Shown here in pieces: positions 1 to 10,230 of a stretch of DNA of 64,000 nt (the stretch's first letter is position 1; each line of letters starts with the position of its first letter). Source of the stretch: Paraphysomonas bandaiensis (lineage: Eukaryota; Chrysophyceae); NCBI GenBank assembly GCA_965644295.1, contig CBFFRP010000001.1:148743-212742 (forward strand), read 5' to 3'. Both the position numbers and the translations under genes were made by a program. Below the pieces are notes generated by a model. It did not search any database. It was not told the DNA's origin and saw nothing but the letters and a program-made list of their open reading frames with translations.

Positions 1-1050
1 TGTAATCGCCACAGATGTGTGAATCGAGTGGTTAGTCGGGGGCCGCGCTTCCCCCTAGAAGTTTTTCGCTGTGGGGATGAGCAACAGGACAAGGGCTGGG
101 GCGTACGCTCCACAGTTGATATTCCACCTGGTTCTTTTGTTGCAGATTATATTGGGGAAATTCTGGAGGAGAAAGAATGCGAAAATCGTGGGGTACGATA
201 CGGCGACGAATACCTTTTTACGTTAGACTCGTGGGGCCGTGCTACAGGCAATCAACGCCTGGAAGATCTTGGAATTTCCAGGGAGCAACAGCGGTGGCGC
301 CACACACATAGTGTTCAACTTACTCTTGCAACAAGCCCAAGCAAGCCCAACGGATCTGCGAAGCCAGATGAATTGTGTAGGAGGGAAAAGCTACCTATTG
401 ATCCTTTGCTTTGTGAAGTCGCCTCCATGTCCAGATCGGAAATACGTGAGTTGCTTGGATCAAAACTTTTTGATACCATCTGCCGGTCAAGTTCTGTCCT
501 TAAACGTAATGGTCGTTTGGTTTTGTGTGGTGGGCGGGGCACTGACGTAGAAGGGAAAGGCTCACTTGAGCCATACCTCCCAACATCTCCTCACTTCCGG
601 AGGAGATGGATGCAGATGTGGTCTGATGCCAGGGCAGTAGTCACCGACAGAGTGTTGAGTGAAACGGAGGGTCGACATGACACTTTTGCAATTGATGCAA
701 AGTAAGTATTTAAATGTAGAAATGTTTTTCCAGTGTGTCCTTACATGTAGATGTTGTAGATGGTGCGGAAATGTCGGGAGATTTCTGAACCATTCGTGTG
801 ATCCGAATTTAGAAAAAGTCAACGTTTTTGTTGATTCCCACGATGCGAGGGTTCCACGGTGGGTTTGATAGTAAATGTCGTATATTTTGAGTTAAATTAG
901 GTTTAATGTAGGGTTGCTTTTTTTGCAAATAGTTTGATTAAGGCTGGGACAGAGTTGTGCTATGACTACGGCTACTTTACTGGGTACGTTGAAGGAAAGC
1001 ACCGCACATGTTTATGTGGCGCTGCTAATTGTAGAAAGGAGATGTATTAA
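1..1050 (+). CDS. SETDB1/SUV39-type histone lysine methyltransferase, 3' end (partial)
   Basis: Partial gene cut by the window start. Three exons fit: 1-701, 760-858, 912-1050 (TAA). The first codons carry the end of a pre-SET Cys cluster ([11 protein letters not shown]). Then comes the start of a SET domain ([25 protein letters not shown]), an insertion of roughly 150 residues, and the catalytic half ([36 protein letters not shown]). A post-SET motif CLCGAANC ends the protein. The third exon start at 912 restores VAFFA, the expected strand before IKAGTEL. Family knowledge: these enzymes methylate histone H3 (usually K9) in the nucleus using S-adenosylmethionine; the NHSC and YDYGY motifs build the cofactor and substrate pocket. 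The split SET domain resembles SETDB1, but an H3K9 specificity is inferred only. Confidence 0.88.
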
Positions 1051-2172
1051 TGAAATAATAGTCACTTCCCTCAACGCCTTCAATGTTATTTTTACGTATT
1101 ATTATTGCACTTATCTGGTTACACGAAACAAAATAATGTAGAATGTTTTCACTGTTGTTTCCCACTTGATTTACATGACTATTCACTTCCTACATTAACG
1201 TTCTGCTTGCTCACTGCGTTTGCTTTGAGTGAAAGAGCGCAAGTTGATACGTTTTGGAGCTTAAGCATTGTCTCTAAAACGCCTTTGCTGATAATAATAC
1301 GTTCAGTACTAAAAGATATTGTGTGTGGTGCTACCTTAATATTACTAATTTGTAGGTTAATTAACAGACCATGAATCCTAATTACTATTTCTACACATCA
1401 TTATTGTAATATTGTAATGCTATATTAGTTCTGACTCTTAAATGTCTTTTGCTAATAATAAGACATTCAGTACTATCTTATAAATAGTATATAGTCATAC
1501 ATCCTTCCTTTGTAAGTATATTAACCTGTTACACCGTTGAGCTGATTTCACCTCTATTGTACACTATAAACTCACTTCAATTACACGAAATACATATCAC
1601 ATCATGCTGCAGAAATCATTTGCATAATGTCTATCACAACTCTACAACTACGACATTCTAGACTACTAATACTGCATATATATGTTTCTAAAGTTCGACA
1701 TGTCGTTGTGTTAGAACTAACTTTAGAGAGTCATATTGGTTTTGTACACATGCGCTAATAAAATATCCCAGAAGAGGTATGCAACATACTATGCATTCGA
1801 CTTTGACATGCCTAGGACTATGGACGTGCTATGCAATGTAGTATTTTAGTTGCATGGTGAAAACGGAGTTATAAGTAGTAGTATTTCATATTGTATAAAA
1901 TTATATTCTGCTTATATTTAAATCAGCTAGGGACATCTGCTAATATCGTGGTGTGATTCCTTCAATAGTCAATTCTATTCAATTCAACTGCATCGTTACC
2001 ATTTACCACAAGCAATCCCGCTATATATGTTCTTCATATAATCCAATCGCACTGCAGTAAGAAATAAGTCGAAAAATCAGCAGTATTTCTGAGAGTACGA
2101 CAATAAAATCTGTTCTTTGCATATATACTTCTATCGATGATAAGCCAAAATGTGGAGCCGATTCTGCATGCC
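1051..2172. other. Intergenic region with a TIR-element remnant
   Basis: No coding exon recognised. Positions about 1200-1240 and 1425-1475 match parts of the dispersed TIR element seen at 8098, 14325, 47463 and 53826. At 1437-1468 the sequence aatgtctt ... aagacatt is self-complementary, as if two element ends had collapsed together. Confidence 0.5.
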
Positions 2173-2814
2173 TTAACTAACGGGGCATTTCCAAAAATTT
2201 CTCCACTCCAACTGTATGAAATCACACCATGCCTCGCGCATGTGTTCCGGAACATATTCTAGGGGTGTAGCCCCGCGATTGTCTGCCACAAAAACGAGCT
2301 GTGGATCCAGTCGCAGCAGCAGCTTCGCAATTTTAAATGAGTTTTCTCTTCGCCAGCAGAGATCATGTAGAGGAACTCGTCCGCAGTCGTCTGCTACCAG
2401 TTCCGCCCCATTCTCCAGAAGGAAAGTTATTGCCTCGAGTGAAGACCGCTTGCAAGCCAGGTGAAGTATGGACTCGCAGAACCGATTGCAGGCCGACATA
2501 ACGTACCCCTCGTTCATCAGTTGAGACAAACGATTTACATCTGAAGTTCGCACTGCAGATAATAGAGTGCTGTCGTAGCTACGGATTTGCTCATCACTCG
2601 GGTGTATGCGATACTTGGACTCGATTCCCGAATGAAAGATAGACACGTTGCCCTGACGGTTGAGAAGCATCTGCAGATAGATGAACGGGCACTCATACCC
2701 TAACATCGACCGCATATTGTGTCTCAGGGACTGTTCTTCACTGCCAATGAGTTGACTCTTGCCGTAACAGGAATCTAGTGGCAGATTCATATCATGGAGA
2801 CGCTGTGAGGTCAT
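2173..2814 (-). CDS. Ankyrin-repeat protein, 213 aa, single exon
   Basis: Single open frame with ATG at 2814. The C-terminal half contains about three ankyrin repeats: LLSAVRTSDVNRLSQLMNEG, ESILHLACKRSSLEAITFLL and GRVPLHDLCWRR followed by a repeat ending NRGATPLEYVPEHM. The pattern ESxLHxACxR...GRxPLHDxCW...RGxTPLxYV is one I associate with a large ankyrin family in diatoms and other stramenopiles (from memory). The N-terminal 80 residues have no recognised domain. Ankyrin repeats bind proteins; no partner or catalytic role can be assigned. It is convergent with the upstream methyltransferase gene. An additional 5' exon cannot be excluded. Confidence 0.8.
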   Translation of the reverse strand: MTSQRLHDMNLPLDSCYGKSQLIGSEEQSLRHNMRSMLGYECPFIYLQMLLNRQGNVSIFHSGIESKYRIHPSDEQIRSYDSTLLSAVRTSDVNRLSQLMNEGYVMSACNRFCESILHLACKRSSLEAITFLLENGAELVADDCGRVPLHDLCWRRENSFKIAKLLLRLDPQLVFVADNRGATPLEYVPEHMREAWCDFIQLEWRNFWKCPVS

Positions 2815-3053
2815 ATCTAATTATCAACCCCCTAATAGAGGCCGTACATAACAGTTTACTCGTTGCAGGTAAGAGTAGTGCGGTGAGTGTCATCATATGC
2901 AGGTTCGTGTGCGTGGTAAGATGCATGATATTCCGGCTCTATCAGTCCACGTCCATCTCTGAGTCAGTAATGACGTATTCGGCCCATGCGGAACGACTTC
3001 GTGTCAACTGGATATGATACACTGCTGTATATATACGTGTAGTTCACACCCCT

Positions 3054-3305
3054 ACAGCTGTATCTAGAAACTCCAGAAATGCAGGAATTCTTGCAGCAGA
3101 AGATCCTTCTCCGTACTGGTGTACATGTAGAGATGGACGTCAGGTCAACCCATGGTGTGAGTGTACTCTGTACACTAATAACAAAGCAACACATTCAGAT
3201 ACCCCATTATGCGCTGTCTGTTGTCGCTGTAGTAACACTTTCTGGTGGTGTGAATGCTGTGGACTCTTGTCGACTATGTGTCCTCATCCGACCACCAGAG
3301 AGTGA
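3054..3305 (+). CDS. Possible 3' exon of a Cys/Trp-rich protein
   Basis: A frame open from 3018 to TGA at 3303-3305 has no Met until near its end, so it would have to be a downstream exon. A cctacag acceptor lies at about 3050-3056. It encodes clustered cysteines and tryptophans: YWCTCRDG, NPWCEC, LCAVCCRCSN and FWWCECCG, then a final MCPH. The spacing (CxC, CxC, CxxCCxC, CxCC, C) looks like a metal-binding or disulfide module. I do not recognise the family. Candidate upstream exons around 2850-3010 could not be settled. The overlapping frame at 3079-3363 lacks this pattern. Confidence 0.35.
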   Translation, partial: TAVSRNSRNAGILAAEDPSPYWCTCRDGRQVNPWCECTLYTNNKATHSDTPLCAVCCRCSNTFWWCECCGLLSTMCPHPTTRE

Positions 3306-4867
3306 TATCACACCGCTGCCCATTCATGTCAGTGCGTACATACTGTCCATGCACATCAGCTGAATGTGTGAAACATATACACTTAGTTATTATGCACTGG
3401 CGCTAGAGAACACTTCGTGTGGGACTCTTTACCATTAGATGCTTATTGCTGGGAAGCATTTCTTGTAAAAAATCCGTTGGGACATAAATATTTCTATCGT
3501 ATGGTGATCTTACATACGTCAATATATATATATCTGCTTTATTGCAACTTCAAAATTACTTCTTTCACAATATTATATATATATATATATGCATTTCAAT
3601 ATATTGTAAAATAAATTGATTAGTGGACCGGACAAAATTTCCATCAATATTGTTTTCGTTAAAGTAGCTCGCAATATATTGCAATCAATATTTTGATTGT
3701 CATATACCGAGAGCTTCTTAACTGTAGGGTGCAAAATATGAGTCCATATATATAAATTATGAAGCAATACAGAGGATAATGAAGCTAATGTTGGCTATGC
3801 GGAAGTATATATTTAGTCAATTAAGAAACGAAAAATTAAAATATCTAAGTACAATGTGCACGAGTCATGTTGTATGTACTTCCGATCCGATAAATGTAAA
3901 CGCCTGTTCAGCGCAGCAAACCCTATTTTATTAGCGTTGCGGAAACGTATCATACCACTTTTAATATGATGATGTTTCTGAAAGCAAATCGACAATTGCG
4001 GCCGGATGCATGCATATTCAATCTACGGATGTGTTTTCTTACTAATCAATGATGCTGCTACATTGTAATAGTATGTTGGGCCGGTTCTAAAATTGCAATA
4101 TATTGTTTCATTGTTACCGAACCATGGTGTATATGATAACATGATAACCGAGTTTTGTGTATGTATGTTGTATGTATGCCGCATTATGTCATCGTAACAG
4201 ATATAATATTGAGTTTCATAGACTGCTTGGAATGCCAGAACAATTATAAGCTAGTAAGAATCAGTAGTTTGCGTTGCATTAAAATGGCAAGGCATTAAAA
4301 TTGAGAGATAAATCTGGATGCGACACTTCGTATGTACAATAAAAGAGTAAACTTCCTCGATAAATAGTTGTATAAATTATCCATTCGTTCGTCGTACAGG
4401 TATCGTTCGAGAGTATACTGTTTTATTATTACCAACCAGTTTACAAGGCATACTTCTCAGACACAAAATTACGTAAAATTTCTATCATCTTAATATATCA
4501 TCGAAGGACACCTTTGATACAAAAGTAATCAAAAAGTATATTATGTCATTCACCAGATCTCAAGAACTGGAAACTTGCATAATCGACAGCGCTTCCACCA
4601 CTGGGCTCAATGAAGGTTTCGCACACATTAGATTGTATCACATAGTTCTATCAACTGGGCATCACCACACTACTAGCCTCATAACTATCAACTTCCCCAT
4701 AACTTCAAGATAGAGCTGCGCATACTACTCCATATCGTTGCCTAACTCAATGAGACTGAAAGAGATACCACGACTCCTTTATGGCTTGCCAACGCGTGTA
4801 ACAAAATGAGTGAGATTTACACAATCAAAGAATAAGTGTATGTAATGTTAGCACCCGCAGGTACGGT
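3306..4867. other. Intergenic region containing a decayed hAT copy
   Basis: About 3596-4100 is homologous over most of its length to the hAT element at 51463-52624. Shared pieces include the cttccgat/cttccaat block, gtctgttcagcgcagc-like sequence and the TTTCTGAAAGCAAATCGACA block, which in the + strand give the hAT C-terminal pattern RLFSAA...LFLKANRQLWPD broken by stops. Clear CAGGG/CCCTG ends were not found for this copy. From about 4100 to 4867 I see no gene or repeat. Confidence 0.55.
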
Positions 4868-5092
4868 TCAAGACTCCGGCTCCGCTAAACACTGTACAAT
4901 TTTCCTCTTATTTTCTCGCTGCTGGCAACAGCATTTGTATAGCAGAATAAGTAGGACGAAAATAATTATGACGATGAAAGCTAGAACAAAAATAGATATC
5001 TGAGGAGGTGAATCGTCACCTTCTGGCGCTGTTGGTGACAATGTCGGAGAGTTGAGAAGCTTTCTAGATCTGATACAACCATGCCCACTCAT
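4868..5092 (-). CDS. Small single-pass membrane protein ORF, 74 aa
   Basis: ATG at 5092, stop at 4868. A 20-residue hydrophobic stretch (FVLAFIVIIIFVLLILLY) lies between a Pro/Ser/Thr/acidic N-terminal segment and a basic, Cys-rich tail (KCCCQQRENKRK), as expected for a type I or signal-anchored topology. It may be a complete micro-protein or the last exon of a larger membrane receptor. No family recognised. Confidence 0.4.
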   Translation of the reverse strand: MSGHGCIRSRKLLNSPTLSPTAPEGDDSPPQISIFVLAFIVIIIFVLLILLYKCCCQQRENKRKIVQCLAEPES

Positions 5093-5605
5093 TTCCCTCT
5101 GTAAAGGAAATTCAATTTACGAAATAGGAACAATACACCCTTGAAAAATTACCACATGCAGGTAAAGCATAAAAAGTGCAACTGACTGGTATTCATTATC
5201 TCGCTATTCATAAAATTTAATGCCATCTTGCTACTTCGTTTGTGGTGTGCGGAACAATAACACTCTGTGCAGCTAGCTAGCTGTACTGTACTGGACGAAA
5301 CGGTTACTTGATGTTGACTAGACCTCCGTATACTGTAATATACGGTACAAGTGTGCTTATAGTGGACACTGCTATATACCGGTATATATACCGTATACTG
5401 TTGTATATGGAATATGGGGTCCTATTTGTCGAGAAGTACGAAGTTTTTTTACGTATTATTTTCTGTATACATGCGTATTCCTATCATGATAATATGTATG
5501 TACATGTACACCATCCGCATGGCTGGCCGGCAGATTAATGTATGCGTTAGCTAAGTCACTTGCATGGCACCTCATCATTTGGAGTGTTCGTTGTTGCTTA
5601 CTTAA
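5093..5605. other. Intergenic region upstream of the MFS gene
   Basis: AT-rich, with short palindromes such as tataccggtata near 5378. No gene recognised. It probably holds the 5' region of the transporter gene. Confidence 0.4.
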
Positions 5606-7228
5606 GTGTGGCAACGGACTTTTTTCTCAGTTCAGATGTTGGGTTGTAGGGTGCATAACTTCACCCGCTACACTCTTAGGGATACATGCAGGTCTATTGC
5701 TGCTCCTCGCCGCTTCCTATCGAAACATCGTGTACTCTTCCGAAAATTCAGCTCATCATTCCGGAATATAGACAGAAATGAAGTATTTCACTTGCTGGGG
5801 CTGACTTCTCTGAGTTCAGATGATATTCAAAAATGTTTCGATCGATATAAAGCTCCAGACGGAAATTTAGATATATCTGAAGTCAGACGAAGTTTGGCCA
5901 CCAGCCGAACTCTTTCTACTAAAGAAATTGATGAGGTTGTAAATGAATTATTTGTTAAGCACAACAATACCATATCGGATGTGCAGTTTGATATCATTGT
6001 TAAAGGGATGGCAAAGAAGTTTGATACCCGAGTTTGGCCTATCGCACTCTCTTTCGTCCTAACTGGTATAAGTGTTGGTGTCATTGTCCCTTGCATGCCA
6101 ATTCTTGTAAATGAAATCAATATGCCGTCATATCAGTTTGGGATGGTGGTATCGTCATTTGGAATTGCAAAGCTGTTTGGAAATATTCCCTCAAGTCATT
6201 TTGTCAGTGCGAATGGAAGGAAGCCATTGATCACTGCCGGTTTAGGAATTACTGCGGTGGGTATAGGTGGCCTAGGTGCTGGTCTTATTCCTGGTTTGGG
6301 ATTTCCATGGATATTTTGCTGCCGCCTTTTAACTGGTATTGGAGTCTCGGCTATTACAACTGGAGGACAAATGTATCTGGCTGATATCTCCACGCGACTT
6401 AATCGAGTGCAAACTATGACACCTGTAATGATGGGTTTTCAGGCAGGAATGTCATTGGGCCCTGCTATTGGTGGCAGTATGATAGAAACAATAGGTGTTG
6501 GTCCAACGTATTACACCGTTGGAGGACTAATTTTAGGTGTTGCGGCCCTGAACATGCACATACTATCGGAAACTTTGCGGACGCCACAAGTGAGTGTGCC
6601 AAAACCAAAATTAAAAGATGCGTTTTCAACTTCTGTGGCATCATGGAAACGTATTGTTAGGCAATATACTGATCTAAACCAAATTCTTCTAGTCAATACA
6701 GCGTACTGGACAGCGTTATCGGGAATACAGATGACTGCGCTTCCTATGTTTATGGTTGGCTCCAATCTATCCTTAGGCCCAAGTGAAATAGGTTTTTGCT
6801 TCGCGAGTATGGCAGTGACATCCGTCGCTATGTCACAACCTCTTGCCTATATCGCTGATAGATATAGCAAAAAGTACTTGATGCTTGTGGGTTGCGGGCT
6901 CATATCATCATCGTCGATGCTTCTACCGTTTGCATCATCCGTCGATAGTTTAATGATTTCGTTGCTCCCTCTTGCTTTGGGGTCAACAATTATGCAAAAT
7001 GTTCCCACTGCATATGTGGTCAATATTTGTCATGAAGATGACAAGGTTCAAGCGACTAATTTGCTTCGTACTTTAGGGGATGTGGGCTTAATAGTTGGTG
7101 GCACAACTTCTGGAGTATTAGCAGCAGTGCTTCCCTTAGATGCTGTAATTCAAACTCAAGGACTACTACTTTTAGCTACTACGGCGTATATATGGTGCAA
7201 TAGCTACCAGCAAATTTTTCGGTTATAG
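5606..7228 (+). CDS. Major facilitator superfamily transporter with EF-hand-like and organelle-targeting N-terminus, 540 aa
   Basis: Intronless ORF. The first ~55 residues are rich in Arg/Ser with almost no acidic residues (RDTCRSIAAPRRFLSKHR), which looks like a mitochondrial or plastid presequence. Residues ~65-130 resemble a degenerate EF-hand pair (FDRYKAPDGNLDISEVRRSL; NNTISDVQFDIIV). From ~145 there are about twelve hydrophobic helices in the MFS pattern, with the loop 2-3 signature as GNIPSSHFVSANGRKPLI and a second-half counterpart (LAYIADRYSKKYLM). Family role: secondary transport across a membrane, substrate unknown. The EF-hand-like region suggests possible calcium control, but the ligand positions are imperfect. 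The ATG at 5606 was chosen because it gives the longest frame including the presequence. Confidence 0.85.
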   Translation: MWQRTFFSVQMLGCRVHNFTRYTLRDTCRSIAAPRRFLSKHRVLFRKFSSSFRNIDRNEVFHLLGLTSLSSDDIQKCFDRYKAPDGNLDISEVRRSLATSRTLSTKEIDEVVNELFVKHNNTISDVQFDIIVKGMAKKFDTRVWPIALSFVLTGISVGVIVPCMPILVNEINMPSYQFGMVVSSFGIAKLFGNIPSSHFVSANGRKPLITAGLGITAVGIGGLGAGLIPGLGFPWIFCCRLLTGIGVSAITTGGQMYLADISTRLNRVQTMTPVMMGFQAGMSLGPAIGGSMIETIGVGPTYYTVGGLILGVAALNMHILSETLRTPQVSVPKPKLKDAFSTSVASWKRIVRQYTDLNQILLVNTAYWTALSGIQMTALPMFMVGSNLSLGPSEIGFCFASMAVTSVAMSQPLAYIADRYSKKYLMLVGCGLISSSSMLLPFASSVDSLMISLLPLALGSTIMQNVPTAYVVNICHEDDKVQATNLLRTLGDVGLIVGGTTSGVLAAVLPLDAVIQTQGLLLLATTAYIWCNSYQQIFRL

Positions 7229-8097
7229 TATACTGCAACTTCTTTGATATATGTAATAAGCACTCTAGTATCGTACTTTGTACTCTGATTTCAAGGAATT
7301 TAAAAGCTGTATTTCAAGGAGTTTAAATTATATATGTAACTTGAAGAATACAGTAGTGATTAACAGTATTATGGGAACTAATGTCATAGTAGTATTTATA
7401 TGAATATCTGATTATTACATGAGAACGGTTGTGTACAGAAACTAGTTTTACATCTATAGACTAACTAGTAGCTGGACTTGCTATATGCGACTAGTAGAAG
7501 TATTTATATTAGTGAAACTGATATATATTGACTGTCAAAGATCGTATGAACATGATTGGTAGTTGGGATGATAAGAATTTGGCGATTATTAACAATTAAC
7601 AATGAATTATAGGAGTAAATATTCTTCAAGTAGCGATACATAGTTGTTTTCTTCTTGCTGCGCTTGGTGTCTTCTCGTCAGAGAGTCGACACCATCATCT
7701 TCATTTTCCTCTTCTTCATGAGTTCTGTCCAACCATCTCATGAACTAGGCCAAATGAATTGCGCAACATTTCTTTCACTCTCTTTTCAACTTGCTGCGCC
7801 AAAGCATCCAGATATTTTATTATTCTACTTCTTGATATTGGCTTCAGATTGATACACACACTACTGTAAACTGTAAATTATAAAATTATATAATCAAGTA
7901 TAATGTTTCAAACTAGAATAAGTATGTGTTTAAATTTATCCATGACCAAAACTCTAAATATCCATGATTTCGACGGCAGAAAAACAGTTCAAAGCGTTGA
8001 TAATACCATGCACATACCACTGTGCACGTCTGGTTTGTAGTGATCTTCAATAATCCTGCAGTATCGTGTATAAGGCATGATATGTAAGATTATTACA
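7229..8097. other. Intergenic region
   Basis: No coding exon recognised. About 7405-7440 (tgattattacatgagaacgg) recurs near 53730, suggesting a repeat fragment. The region probably contains the 3' UTR of the MFS gene. Confidence 0.35.
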
Positions 8098-9055
8098 ATT
8101 CAGAAGTGGAGAATACGGAATACGTAGCTAGCCGAGTTCCTATGAACTTGGCTTATGGCATACAACCCACGAGAGTACTGTGCAGTAGTTAAAGTCTTAT
8201 GTATAAGTAGTTTGATGAAAACTAGCAGGGCCAGGTAAAAATATATTGGATTGCAATATATTGCAATTATTTATTTATGCGTGCTACAATATATTGATTA
8301 TTATTTAAGCATGCTAGTGCGTCTTAGAAAATATATTTGGTTAATCATTAACGACTCTTTATAATCGCATAACTCATTATTGCTGGCAATATATTGCAAT
8401 ATATTGATGTCATCCCCTGAAAACTAGTCAAGCTAGATATACTTCTACTTTCTACCTGTAACTAAAACTAGTACAAATTCACATATCCTACTATGTAACG
8501 CTACAAAAGTTGCCTGTGCGTCGCCGCAAGCACCAAGGTGCGACCACTTTCGTCCTTGTATGTGAGAGAAAAGATCTCTTGTATGTGAACGTGAGTCCGT
8601 GAAGCGCAGATGCAGAGAGGCGTTCCTTGGGGTAAGGATCTGCAGGGCTCTGGGAAGGCACATGGTTCTGAATTAGTGAGTCGAGTGTTTCTAGCTTGAG
8701 ATACATGGGCGAGGGGGTGGGTTGGGACTCCGGCGTATCTGGAGATGGCGCGGGCTACGAGTTGGGCCTGGGGTGAACGGGGTATTGGGCTACCTGCTGC
8801 TGAAGTCAAGCATTCAGGCTGTTCACCTTAAGGATTAAAAATCCTGAAGTTAGCAGATTTTAGGTATATCAGCATTCTGCTTGCTTACTGAGTGATAGAG
8901 CGAACGTGGTTGCACCTTGGCGCTTGCCGTGACGCACAAGCAGCTTTTGTAGCGTTAAATAGTAGGATATCAGAGCTAAGTACTAGTTAGTTAATTTTCA
9001 ATGTTACATTAGTTCTGACTCTTACACGCCTATTGCTAATAATAAGACATCACTA
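8098..9055. mobile_element. TIR DNA element, copy A (interrupted by a hAT MITE)
   Basis: Non-coding element with long terminal inverted repeats. The inner TIR at about 8477-8539 and its complement at about 8905-8972 share the core caccaaggtg and gtaacgctac/gtagcgtta. Copy A matches copy B (14325-15056) in inverted orientation over almost the full length, including outer flanks 8098-8222 and 8971-9050. A 194-bp hAT MITE splits it at 8226-8419. The several short ORFs here are overlapping frames of the repeat. Confidence 0.75.
8226..8419. mobile_element. hAT-type MITE with 8-bp target duplication
   Basis: The element begins CAGGGCC and ends CCCCTG. It is flanked on both sides by aaaactag (8218-8225 and 8420-8427). 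The uninterrupted target exists in copy B around 14930, which confirms the insertion. The interior is AT-rich with repeated caatatattg. CAGGG...CCCTG ends with 8-bp duplications are the hAT hallmark. Confidence 0.9.
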
Positions 9056-10230
9056 CTTCTATGACTTTTGAACATTTTGTTCGATTAGATTGCTGAAGAA
9101 GCGTTATGCCGTTAGACTAGATGGATTATTATTTTAAATAGGCAATTGTGCGTTGTCATGATGTCAACAATATATGCAACAGTTGGATTTTCTGAACACA
9201 AGAATAGGTGCATTTTTTGATCAATATGGTAAAATGCAAGCGTTGCAGTATATGTAGTACGAAACTACTGTATATACCAACATTAAGCTCGATAGGGCTA
9301 ATGACTTATGTATGGTAATGTACACTACATCCAACACGCTGTCCAGTAGAGAACACAGGAACTGCACGAGTGTTTACTCACACCTTAGTAGGCTCTTCAA
9401 CATACTTCCACACAATAGAGCAGACACTGCTCGAGAGGACAATACAGTGACTTTGTTGGCGCTAATAACATATATAAGAAATAATGTACTACAACATTCA
9501 TGTCAATACACCACCTGAAAAGCAGTTGACGGATCTCAATAATAATTAGATGATGACTGCACGAGCATCACTTATCGTGTTCGGCGAAAGCTGGTACCTG
9601 TAATGCGGTTGCGCAGCTTTATACCATTACAGGCTGGTACATATAACACATACAGCACAACTATTAGCATATTAATTCAATAACAAGTTTCACTATACCA
9701 AACGGTACATGAAGCCTGGTGGACTATATCTACCATTACAGGTTTAGTCGCAACGACATTGAATCAACCTCTGTGTCTCGAACTGGAGGACCGAGTAGAA
9801 CTGAAGTATGTTATAATGAAGCGTATTAAACAAGTACATCAGTCTACAAGCATGGCTGTAGAATATCAGAAAAATGCTTGCATAAAACAAAAACTGGGAA
9901 ATCCATGTATGTACTGTTCGTTTAGGGGCTGAAAATAGGATTTCTACTTCGTTCGTAGGACATGGTATTTTTCGTAGTCCAGCTTTTTGAAAAAGTCAGG
10001 TTTCTGTTTTGTGGAACATATCCACAAAAGTGTATCATTTCCGTTTTTGGTTTGTGCGACACACTGCAGTGGCAGCAGCACACTGTATTTAATAGTAAAG
10101 TATAGCATTTCGCAGGCAGCTAACTTATTATTAACGTCTTTGAAATTCTGCCTGTCGTATACTTTTCCTTGACAATTTCATCCTCATATAGAAATAGATA
10201 TTACGAAGAGAGCCCGACTGTGTGGTGATT
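9056..10230. other. Intergenic region upstream of BBS1
   Basis: No gene or repeat recognised. Several short ORFs lack codon or domain support. Confidence 0.35.

Noticed and set aside
8445-8809. Overlapping ORFs of 71-102 aa in the TIR element
   Set aside because: Three frames overlap and mirror ORFs in the inverted copy at 14633-14917; they come from a GC-rich non-coding repeat.
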